Source: Sycon ciliatum
Taxonomy: Eukaryota; Porifera; Calcarea; Leucosolenida; Sycettidae
Length of the DNA stretch: 64,000 bases
Direction: 5' to 3'
NCBI RefSeq assembly: GCF_964019385.1
Contig: NC_088645.1
Location: 12,076,369 to 12,140,368, forward strand
Shown one piece after another: positions 52,634 to 63,153 of the stretch. A program made the position numbers and the translations under genes. The notes beneath the pieces are model-generated. The model was given only the letters and a program-made list of their open reading frames with translations. It did not search any database and was not told where the DNA came from. Position 1 is the first letter of the stretch. Every line of letters begins with the position of its first letter.

Positions 52634-54790
52634 GGTGGGACACCACCTTTCGCGGCCCATATCAGACCGCATACAATTGAAATAGGCATATCATGAAAAC
52701 GGATTGGCAGATTGCCTTCAAATTTTCTATGTTCAATCACTATATACTGCTCCACAATGTAGGCACCAAAGAGAGAATTTACAGGTCATCCAAGTAATGA
52801 TTGATGGGCTACACAAATTCTTTACGGGTGCGCACAAACAGCAATTTTTTTGGACAACTTTGCAGCAAGATGTATCAACACAGACAGTTCCAAAATGCAG
52901 CAAAACCCAGTCCATATGCCTATGCAGGGAATGAACTACAATGAGCTCTATCTGACAGGTATTACTACCCCAAATGCAGAGACAAAACAGGACGAGCGCA
53001 AAACGCGTAAAATAGAAGGCACTGTGGGAGCTCAAAATCCAATGTAAAAGGTCCTATGATCACCATTGTAGTTCAATCCCTGCGCAACAAGTCACTGATT
53101 CCAAAAATGTATGGGTTGATAGGTCTAAAATAAACACAATAGCCGCAATCATGTCCAAGAAGGCAGAAAAAGGCCAAAAAGCACAAACATTTAGGTGTCT
53201 TTTTCATAGATTCTAAGACTATTGTTCCAACTAAAACCCACCAGCCTCGTATGTGACACCCTCAGCTTCCACAATCTGCTCCTCAATTCCCTTCCTGCAC
53301 CTCCTCCTTTGTTTCCTTCGCTGTTTTTCCTCCTGCTTCATCTTCTTCTTAGCCTTGGCCACTCTAATACTATCCTCCAACATGAGCTGGCGTTTTGCAA
53401 AAAAGCCAGGTGCGGTTGCAGAGAGGGATATGGCCCGACTTCCACTCCTCATACTCGTCAGCTGTGACTTCACTATGCGCCTGGCGAGCTTACCACAAGC
53501 TGAAGCCATGGCAGTACTTGGAAGCTAGATGCACGACAAGGACCTTCCCGACTTGCCAGTCAATTGCCGTAAACGCACCGTGTAGGGAGGAAAACCCGCG
53601 CTTCATTCACGTATCATCATAGGTGACAGCAGTTATATGCTTAGGCCTGTCCATTGTCTTGTTCATCTGCTGCTTCGTTCATGCTGATTTGCGCAACTGA
53701 CCTTGCTGCCTTGCACAATGCTCGCTGGTGCCGCTGGAATGCAGATAGCTGAACAGGTGGGGCAAATTCATGAGGCCGCAAAAATTTGCCAGCCAACATG
53801 GCCAATTCCCAGAGTGCGCGATGCCAGAACACTGCGGCGATTGCACTCATAAAAACGTCCTGACTTCTCCACCACTGGCAGGCTGGTGCCTGCTGAACAC
53901 TGGCTCTTCATTGCAGCATGTGATTCTGACAGTGAATGCAAGGCCAGAACGTGCAGTTTCAGCAATGGTCAGCTCACCTCCACAGTATTTATACGAGCAA
54001 GCAGAGAAAATCAAATTTCGTAAACAATTCAAGTCCAGTGGCGTCTGAATCACAACTTTCAGCGATTGGGCCATGAAAGTCCTCAGAGAACGAGGAATCA
54101 CTCGAGGGAGCAACTGTCTGAGTTCGAGGCCAGCGCACATCCATCAAAGCTCTCCTCCGAATCCGACTCACTATCGCTCAGTTGAATCCATTAATTTTTA
54201 TTATGATCACTGTATTCTTATTTTTGGAACGCCATCGTACAACTTGCGCTTCGAGGCGGACTCTGGCACTGCTTCAGCTTCATAAACTCCCTCAGCAGCT
54301 TCCTGGACAGGTGCAGTGAGAATCTTCTCTTTGCAGGACGCTTGCACGACCTGCTCTTCTTGTTCCCCATTGTGCACATGGTGCATCGCGCTCGAAACTG
54401 CAATTGCAAGAGCAAAGAAGTCCTTTGGGAAAGAATTTTTGCACTTTTTTTGCACGTGGCACGGGTCACTGCTGCCATGGCAACAACATTTGGAAGTAAA
54501 AGCGCTTCAAAACTCCCAAACTCCACGGCCACAATCTTGACAGCTCGTTATGCACGACTCGAGCATCGCGATGTGTACACAATTTTTCAACTTTTTAGTG
54601 TACGAACATCGATGTGTACAAATTTTTCAAATATTTTCAAATTTCAAACGGTCATATGACTGCAACGGTTGGTCCGAATCGCTTCAAATTTGGAATACTG
54701 ACACCTCAGGGCATATGCTTTGATTTCCAATAGCAAAAAGGTGACAAATCGAAAGTTGATTTTTTGACCCCTGGAAGGTGGTGTCCCACC
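52634..54790 (-). mobile_element. Mutator-like DNA element, 2157 bp, 16-bp TIR
   Basis: Left end GGTGGGACACCACCTT and right end AAGGTGGTGTCCCACC are perfect complements. The element carries a decayed transposase on the minus strand (53231-54540) of the animal Mutator-like family. It is bounded by an exact 80-bp direct repeat, whose single-copy form is visible in R31 at 31365-31440. Known Mutator-type elements duplicate 8-11 bp. It is non-autonomous as it stands. Confidence 0.85.
53231..54540 (-). pseudogene. Mutator-like transposase, internally deleted
   Basis: Reading the minus strand from 54540: a basic N-terminus (GNKKSRSCKRPAKRRFS), CGGELTIAETARSGLAFTVR and FYECNRRSVLASRTLGIGHV (entry domain), a block ending SMNEAADEQDNG near 53650, then TAVTYDDT followed by TGA where the family has Trp, MKRGFSSLHGAFTAIDW, LASKYCHGFS, EWKSGH and finally a Lys/Arg-rich tail ending EGVTYEAGGF. 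Several frameshifts and stops are present. The catalytic stretch between the KSGH block and the tail, including the TQN-NES block kept at 2.8 kb, is deleted. The tail motif and order fix the family; the product is certainly dead. Confidence 0.75.
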
Positions 54791-54870
54791 TATCATTGTC
54801 GCTCTGGAAACGGAGCGTCTCTGTAAGTTTGTATCCCTGGTGGTGTTTGTGCCTGGAGAGCACTATATAA
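54791..54870 (+). repeat. 80-bp direct repeat, right of Mutator-like element
   Basis: Identical to 52554-52633; continues into R31 (GTGGTGCTCTTCAGGCACAA). Confidence 0.95.
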
Positions 54871-55092
54871 GTGGTGCTCTTCAGGCACAATCGTCCTCAG
54901 CCTACTCAAGCTCAACTGACGGGGGTGAATTCCCCGAAACACTGTGTACTGACTACTGAGCAGGGAGTGGTGCAGCCTTTCTTGCAGGTTTGCCGAGGTC
55001 GAAGGTTCGATGGACTACTCGTGTGCGCTGGATGGCAGTCGTGAGTCAGTCAAGTGTCAAGTCAAGTCGGCAGAATAGCGCGAGCTCCAGTG

Positions 55093-55118
55093 CAACACTA
55101 GTGACAGTACTAGTGTTG
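55093..55118. repeat. 26-bp palindromic insertion in R31
   Basis: CAACACTAGT and ACTAGTGTTG are perfect arms around GACAGT. The R31 copy at 31650 reads CCCCAGTGTGGGGAGCAAAC without it. Confidence 0.7.
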
Positions 55119-55140
55119 TGGGGAGCAAACCTTACTTTAT

Positions 55141-55402
55141 GACTGTACTTCATCCTGCTATTCATTTTTTCACTTTTGACCTGAACAGCATGTTCCTCAC
55201 GTGACCAATTAAAGTAGATAGCCCCGGGGTCCAGGTGCGTATATTACTGTATCACGCATTGACCCGCAATGTTCGTGAAATCTAGCATGACAGGTTGGTG
55301 TGGATCATTGCCAACCAATGGACTGCTGTGATTCGGGGAAATTAGCAATCTCCCTTCATTGGCTCATGCAACTTTACTTGAGGGGAAATTACACCCCGTC
55401 AC
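55141..55402. other. no recognisable feature
   Basis: Between the R31 end and the transposase-tail repeat; nothing identified. Confidence 0.4.
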
Positions 55403-55480
55403 CACGTCCACGATTCATGCCTGCGATGCTGCACAGCTGCTTTGCATGTCATGATTGGAAGCTGTGGTCTTAGTAAAAAA
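55403..55480 (+). repeat. copy of the 3' end of the 2.5-kb transposase fragment
   Basis: Matches 3131-3208: CACGATTCATGCCTGCGATG and GCATGTCATGATTGGAAGCT, with about four differences. Either a second truncated Mutator-like copy or an unrelated repeat that ends both. Confidence 0.75.
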
Positions 55481-56081
55481 AAACATGTATTCCCAAGGAA
55501 AATTCCTCCCCGTTTTTTACATGTACATGTATATAAGTGCCTTTGATCCTCTTTCTTCCCTCGATTGACTTTTGCCCACCGCTCAGAAAGTCTACGTTGC
55601 ATGCTGGAAAGGGAAGAAACATTATCTAAACAACCAGCTAGTTTATGCGTATAGAATCACACTGGACTTGCATGTAGATTTTGGAATAGCCATGGACATC
55701 TTGCTAACCTAGAGTAGACGTACATGCAGTTTTTGCCGATAACTATGTCCAGTTTCTGGAAAGATGGTTGCTACTACTACTAATCAGGTAAGACGTTATT
55801 GGAGAGGAGAGGTTTCCACTCGTTTGCTTAGAGTTGCGTTCAAATGATGCCGGTCATAACGTGAACGTAACAGATGTGTTCACTTCTGGAGACCAACTGG
55901 TTGTAGCCTGCGACTGTCACATAATAATTGTAATGAGCTCTGGCTAACTAGTATCCAATTGTCTCGTGACCATTGTTTTATTTCTCTAGCAGTAGGTCAT
56001 TGGAACTAACCATTGTAGAATCTTTCCAGGAAGATTCCTTCTATTAGTTTTAGCTCCGCCAGCGGTGGGATAGCTCGACAC

Positions 56082-56165
56082 GACAACTGGGCCAAGGTCG
56101 TGTTAGAAAAAGACAACTGGGCCAAGGTCGTGTTAGAAAATGACAACTGGGCCAAGGTGATGTTC
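56082..56165. repeat. 30-bp tandem repeat, about three units
   Basis: GACAACTGGGCCAAGGTCGT begins at 56082, 56112 and 56142, each followed by GTTAGAAAA in the first two units. Confidence 0.9.
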
Positions 56166-56169
56166 TGGC

Positions 56170-59040
56170 CTCCATTGGCCTTGTGTTGCCATCCCCCTCT
56201 TCCACGTCTGGTGTGATCGGTCTTGGTGGTAGCCATTGCTCCGTGAGAGGGACAGACAACCAGCCAAGCGATGTGAGCATCGCTTTCCTGTTGCTGTAGG
56301 AAACCAATACGCGGCTGGTTCATCCATGACTTCATTGGGCATTCACCATTCAGCCGCTTCCGTGAATGCTGCCGGGATTTGAAGATCAGATACGGATGTT
56401 CACCAATTCTCACTGTAGAACGGGTGACGCTGCTGCGCTGGCGAGACAGCAGCTTCGCGCACGCCCGTCAAATCAGTGAATGCCTTTATTTGTGGAGCTG
56501 GACGTGACATCTAGATGCCAGGCGCGGAGGGAAAATCAAGGGGACTTTCCCAGGGACGTGTTAGAAACATGCTTTCTGTGGCGTGTCAATGGCCAGAAAT
56601 TCCCTGGTGTCGCCATACTGGCGGGGACTAGTCGACTCGGGAGGAGGCGCGATGCATGCTGGCTAGCGCTAGTGCTATGCTAGTGCCCGGCCCGGTACTA
56701 CTACACGTAGTGGCGTTGAACGTGTCGTTTACATACTTCACGTGTGTGCACGTAGCGCACCTGATCAATGCATGTCAGCTCGGGGTAATTCTGCATTCCA
56801 AAAAGCTGAGTTGTCAGACAGCATGCTCGTGAAAAAAACAAAAAAAGTACTGATAAACTGACTCATGCCATGGCGCGTATGGCTTGACGATGTGACTCTA
56901 ATACTAATAATAGTAATACTAATAGTCTTAAAAGGTAATAGTCTTACTCAGATCTACCTGGACGTATAAGTCATAGCCAGTCATACTGATACTTGTTCAG
57001 TTGTTGGTTGAAGCGAGCTCAGTAACTTCAGTTCAACTACATTGTACATGTACTTCAAATAGCAACAAGGAGTTGCTTAGTCTGGAGCGCCATAGCATGT
57101 AGTCAAGAGGGAGTCCTAAAATACCATGGCATAATATGGTATTTTAATGATATTATTAAATTTAAGATTCCCTGTGGTAGTTACTGAGAAACAGTAGCAG
57201 CAGTAGTACAGTCGTAGGGGGTTACGTTCTGTCGAAGTCTCTTGCCTTGATCTTAGACATTGATCATACATGTATTCGACTCGTAATACCTACACCATTG
57301 CTGTCAGTTGTCACATACAAGGTCTACACTGTACATGTACACGACTGTACAGTGGTCCCGATGTAATCCAGCATCATTTGCGCTCCGGGAATTCTGCTGG
57401 AGGCGAGGGTGGTAGAAATCTGATTGACGGCTTCAATGTGCATGAAGAGGACATGTTGGGCTACTGAAAATTGTGCTGGCCTTTATAAAGTGCTGGACGA
57501 CTGTACATTGTATATTATACATGTATAGTAGTAGTAATAAAATATTATTAATAATCATACATGTAAGTGTTCCCTGTTTCTGGCACATGCATCCTGAGCC
57601 TGTACTGAGTCGGTGACTAATGACTGTACAATCATGTCACACACCAACCGTATACTAGTGCAATCATTATGGTTAGATTGACAGCGTGAACCATAACAAG
57701 GTTTATCTAAATATTGGGTTTTTTATCCAGTGTTTTAATATACATGTAGTACCATCATGTACAATCGTCATGTACATGTACGTACCACGTCAGTCTTCAC
57801 TCTTCACGTTAACGACAGTTACGTGAAAAAAACATTTACAGACGACAGTCATGACATTGTACTGCCACTTCTGGTACACGCATTTGAACTGACATTACAA
57901 AAATTAGACAATGACGTGTACAATACACTCATGTCGGATCGGCTACATGTTTTTATGAAGATACTGTAGCAAAAAAACATGGCGCTAGCGCTAACGCATG
58001 TGCCACATAGAATTATGCATGAGTTGAAATGAACATCCAAACGTCGTCGTTGCACGACAAAAATTAATGTTCCTCCGAGCCGATTGTCCTTGGCTTGAAC
58101 TTGAAGTATCGTAGCTTGCTTTTAGCGTATTATTCCCTGTGCTTTGACTTTCCGATACTAGCCTTACTCCTCGCGGAGTGGCGATCGTATCATTCCAGCG
58201 ACATCCTGGCTACTGGAGGGGTCGCTGCAGCTGCTATTTGTGCCGTTTTCAGAGCGAACGCGCGGAGAGTCCAAGTGCTCAGCTGATGCTCTGGACGGTA
58301 AGTGGAAATGTCCCACACTTCTTGTTAGTTCTCCTTCCATCGACACGAGCGCGGTATACGTTCGAACTGAAGTGATGTTGTTCTGTTCCTTCGAGCAAGT
58401 TCGGGCGCCACGGAATGCACTGCGAAGCGTTTGCCACAACGGCTACACCCCTCGCAAGTCGCATCGCACTGTCGTGAGGAGAAAAGGGCAGCTTTGTCTG
58501 AACTATGTGAACCAACCAGTAGAATAACTAGTTGCTGTTTTCGTGAGGACCGTCACGATGATCATCTAGTTGTAGCTGCTGTAGCTTAGGCACAGTCGCA
58601 TGTCTTCGCCTGAGAAATCGTTCAGTTGATAATGTAAATGCAAAAGAAATTCTTGAAATGTGCCTTACAAAATTCCTTATAAAATTCTGTATAAATGCGG
58701 ACCTTGACGTCCGAGAACATGAGATGTACTTCTCGATGCTGTTGTGACTTACAACGTCCAGTGTCTTGCTCTCCCTGCGCAAATGTCCGTTGCTGGATAA
58801 AGTCGATGTACACAATGAACGAGAGAGCTCAGCACGGGGCCGCTTCACTATTTTGGATCTTTACGTACCTGTACTTACTGTAGGGCATCAGCAAGAACTA
58901 AATGTGGCACGGGTGAGCTCCTGTACGCGCCTGTTGCTTTTCTTTTCATACAACTAGATACGGCGAATCTGAGTAGCTCGCTCGCATGATCAGTATCAAC
59001 CGTCTGTACACGCGCATGAACATACACATTAAAGCGTTGT
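56170..59040. other. no recognisable gene
   Basis: Open frames such as 58240-58527 and 57757-57969 match nothing I know. Some GT/AG pairs exist, so short exons of an unrecognised gene could be present. Confidence 0.35.
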
Positions 59041-59046
59041 GGGCCC

Positions 59047-59098
59047 TGGCTAGCGCCAGACGCTACACTTCATAATGTCTTTTGCATAGCTACGGGAA
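59047..59098 (-). repeat. 69-bp satellite monomer, partial, reversed
   Basis: CCTGGCTAGCGCCAGACG and GCATAGCTACGGGAA are the reverse of the monomer, with part of the palindrome lost. Confidence 0.8.
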
Positions 59099-60490
59099 AA
59101 TGATAACTTTAACTTACTTGGTTGAAACCCGTGGCAAGTGTTTGAAAAAGTTGTGAAGTGAGTCAGTCGAATTCTTTCTACATGTGTCACTGCAGAGTGC
59201 GACTTGCACAGCAGTATCCATCTGCTGGTATTGGCAATCGCCTTCATTGTGAGTGTGGTAGCGAACAGTCTCTATTGGTTGCGCTTTCTTGCTGAGTTTG
59301 AACTCAAAAAGATCTTCCACCCTCCGTCACCAGTGCTTAAGTTTGTGAGAAAGTTTGGAGCTGTCGTACCTGATACGGTAAGTGTAAAAATCAACAGCTG
59401 CCCTGGGCAAGTGACTTATGTGTTTGAAAGTGGAACTGTAACCCAGCTGTTGCACAGCCAAATGCACAGTAGCACTGGGTTGGATGTGTGATGATCTTCC
59501 TGCCTCTGTGCACGTGCATATGATCCATCACACTGGGTGTATCGTCACGGACGTGTGTAACAGAAAGGATAGGAAATCTGAAAATTCGTTATTTTAATAG
59601 CGTTGATGTTTAAAAAAACATCCACGCTAATGAACGATATGGAACTGAAAAACTGTGTCTTAGAAACTAATATCAAGTCAGTACGGTACTATTTCAATGA
59701 GTTGTGATTCTCTTGCCTATTGGCAAAGAGGAGTTCCTTACGGAAGTAGACAATCTACCCACCCCGGTGAAACGTACCGAAATCACGTTAAGACCATGGG
59801 CCTGAGTCAGAGTACGGCTTGGAATGTTTTAGGGACAGATTTCTAAGCGGAGATGAGGATCTCCACGTTGTGCGACACACATCAGAAAATGCGACCGGAT
59901 CGGCTATGTATCACTCAATTTCGTCATCGGACTGCCAGGATGATTTTAATGCAGGAACCTTCCACTACACGTTCCACGTGATATATTTGCGTGAATGTAG
60001 AGCAGAACACAGTCTTTACAGTACAAGAGTTCTCAAACCTTTGCTTTGCGCGTGTACTCCTAAAGGAGTATCTAACCAGTATTTGATCTCGCGTCATCAC
60101 GAATTCAACTGAATAGTTTGTGCTTGTCACATGTGTAGGGTACCTCAACTCAAACACTCCAGACACCGTCTCTTGGCTGCATACGACATTTTACTTGTTC
60201 ACCAAAGTGTCATGTGTTTCGTATTTTTCTACTCTTCCTCCTCTGCGTAGGGCACGTTTTTCGCTGGGATTCCAATCCGCCAGAGTCGAGTATCAAGTGA
60301 TTGGCTCTACTACTCTCTTCTACAGAAAAGAGTATTGCTGATACAGTGGGGAGTGTATAATCCACGTCATAGAGGACAGCGAGGAGGTTCTGCGGTCACT
60401 TCAGGCAGAGCCTTCTCCTCCACGTTATCGTCAAAGGTACATACATACTTAGTATTTGATTGATTTGATTGACCCCACCCACCCAAACAA
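59099..60490. other. no recognisable gene; possible unknown exons
   Basis: The frame 59204-59491 has a hydrophobic stretch (IHLLVLAIAFIVSVVANSLY) like a membrane segment, and 59819-60112 is open, but neither matches a family. Not called as a gene. Confidence 0.3.
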
Positions 60491-60504
60491 AAAGCAAAAA
60501 GCCA

Positions 60505-60551
60505 CACACACACACGCACACATACACACACACACGCACACACACCATGTA

Positions 60552-60608
<57 letters not shown>
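60505..60608. repeat. (CA)n microsatellite
   Basis: About 100 bases of CACA with short interruptions (ACGCACACAT, CACCATGTACCA). Confidence 0.95.
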
Positions 60609-60609
<1 letters not shown>

Positions 60610-61029
60610 CCTTCATGCATTCTAGTTATGTAACACGCTGGAGAGTTAGCAGTCAAGGATTGCGCTTGTCTGCGCCCAGTCTGCTGCAGTACTGACTAGT
60701 AGCGATGTAGCCAGGCTCCAGGATAAAAATCTGTCACATCTTCTTTATACGCTGCTACGATCTCTGACACACCCTGAGGCTTGATTGTGATAAGTAGCTG
60801 TTGGCCAATCCCAATGCCGTGTGCAATCCCAGTCACTATTTCTGTTTCTTATGCTCTGTTCCGGTCTTCTTCCCCGCGTGCTGTGTTTGCAGACAGATAG
60901 ATTGTACTGCGTGGATATCAACAGATTCCTGTAATTAATTCGTCAATACGTCACGCATTTTGCTATAGTATATCATAAGGTCGTCTATCGCATCAATACT
61001 CGTATCTGCATTGCCAAGAGTTGAAAAGT
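60610..61029. other. upstream region of the Ser/Gln-rich gene
   Basis: No repeat recognised. It should hold the promoter and 5' UTR of the gene starting at 61030, but no clear core motif is visible. Confidence 0.35.
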
Positions 61030-61588
61030 ATGGATCCAAGCAACTCTCGCCGGTCTCAGACCGATTTCCGTCGTCCCGTTTCAGCCGACACCAGAAATAG
61101 TTCAGGCATGATAGCCAGCGCCGGGGAACGGCATCAAGTTTTACAAGAGCCGTATGTTCGTAACCGAGGATTGCGGAATGAGCACTTCCGCGAACATCTC
61201 ACACAGGCTGGCTTGCAAAACAGTCCACCATTACAATCCGCCAATTCTCATCAATACCAGTCAATGACCCAGTCATCAGGACAGTCGCCTCTAGCATCAC
61301 AGTATTCCACGTCCATACCACGTTTCGCTGATCCAGGTTCTCCTAGTGGCCAACCGAGGTCATCGCGACTACAATCATCATCCAAGCATCCATCTTCAAG
61401 CCAGCCACCTTTAGGTCATTCGTCATCTAGTAGTTCCTCATCAAACTATCCACCATCAAGCCATTCTTCCCAACACCAGTCTCAACCAACAGTTCAACCA
61501 ATCAGTCACAACAACCGAGGGTTCAACCCTTCATCTCAACACCAGCCTGTAGCCACAACTAATTCCAGCCAATCACCATGGGTAAGGA

Positions 61589-61637
<49 letters not shown>

Positions 61638-63095
61638 TTGCTGCTGCCGCTGCTGCTGCTGCTGCTGTTGCTGCCGCTGCTGCTGCTGTTGCTGCTGCTG
61701 TTGCTGCTGCTGCCGCTGCTGCTGCTGTTGCTGCTGCGCTGCTGCTGCTGCTGCTGTAGAAAGCGGACAATTATGTTGCGATATCTGTCTGCTTCAATGA
61801 GCTTTGCGAGTGTCAGTATCGATAAAGAAGATTGGAGACAAGATTGAGAATTGCACACTTAAATACCAAAAGGAATAAGAATAATTGACCAGAACAAGGC
61901 ACATGCTAAAATCAAGGTCGTCACAATTTTTTCATCTTTGCACCCTATTCAGTTCTCAGTCTGCACAGACTCCACTGTACACATTCATTATTATCATAAA
62001 ATCCGGATTAGATGGCTGGAAATTCGGATTTTTTCTTTTCTCATTGATTGTTGTAGCGCAGAGACCGCTTGGAGAGTGTTGTGGGGATTTATGGTTGGCT
62101 CCCTGTTGTTTATTATTTTTCAATCGCTTATTCGCTGTAATTCCATGATCTCTTATGCGGTATGCGGTTTGACACCCTGTTCAGGTGTTTTCAAGTGGGC
62201 GTGAAGACTTTGCGAACGTTTTGCAAACAGCATCAGCGCCGCATGGATCACAAGCCACACAAACGCAACCCCCGGTACCACATGCCCGGCCAAGAATACG
62301 ACAGTCCCCGTCCGGCACCAATTTAGGAGCACTGGCCGAATTGGCCGACGCGGACGAGGACCCAAGCGGCAATGAATCAGTTCGTCTACCACCTAGCCAA
62401 CCCCAGCAGTTCTCCAGCCGCCCACAAGCCTATTTACCGTCCTCGTCAGCGTCGGAGACCGAAAACTCCATGTCCACAACAAGCGGCTCTTCAATAGATC
62501 CCTTCCAGCATCACCCGCCTAGTAATCAACTTGCCAGTCAGGATGTCTTGTCAGACGCGTCCAATTTATCCGTGCGCCGGCCACCCAAGACAGATACTAT
62601 ACATCAGAACGTAGCTGGTACTTTCGAGAATGAGAGCAGATCAGAAGGTGAGCGGAGCTTCGGTTATACTTGATGAATTTAACCGGATTCATTCAATATG
62701 ACCCAATACTGTGTGCGGCTGATAATTCCTGCTCAATATTTAACTAAAGCAGACAGACCACTTATGTACGATTGCGTTGAGTGAAAACATGTGTCACTTG
62801 GTTCACGACAGGAATAAATGATAGAAATGCCAGCTCAAGACCCTTGATATGCTTGTTATCTGTCTGAATCATTATACGGACGACTGATTTGGCTGACCTG
62901 GTCGTCAGGGTACCGGTTGGTCTACTGTGTTAATCATCAAAAACCTACAGATCTTCTCACCGCTTGATCAGTTACCTCGTAATAATTATGTACCGACCCA
63001 CCCGCTACCCATGTGTACGCGTGTCCGCATACACACACGTACACACACACACACACGAAAACACACATACTACCTCTCTCTCTGTCTCTCTCTCA

Positions 63096-63153
<58 letters not shown>

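Larger units (their letters stand above)
51130..55140 (+). repeat. R31 repeat copy carrying nested insertions
   Basis: Pieces of R31 in the same order as 31200-31650 appear at about 51130-51198, 51707-51730, 51797-51876, 52554-52633 and 54791-55140. Between them sit a hAT MITE, a LINE tail, a LINE fragment with its own MITE, and the Mutator-like element. The intact copy at 31.1-31.7 kb shows the pre-insertion order. Confidence 0.8.

Noticed and set aside
59204..59491. Small membrane-like frame
   Set aside because: One hydrophobic stretch, but no conservation evidence or gene structure; left as unassigned sequence.
60367..60695. Open frames over the CA tract at 60.5 kb
   Set aside because: Microsatellite translation, no coding signal outside the repeat.
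61559..61858. Poly-Gln, poly-Ala, poly-Ser and poly-Leu frames across the CTG array
   Set aside because: Every phase of a CTG repeat is open. The array lies in an intron flanked by phase-consistent splice sites.
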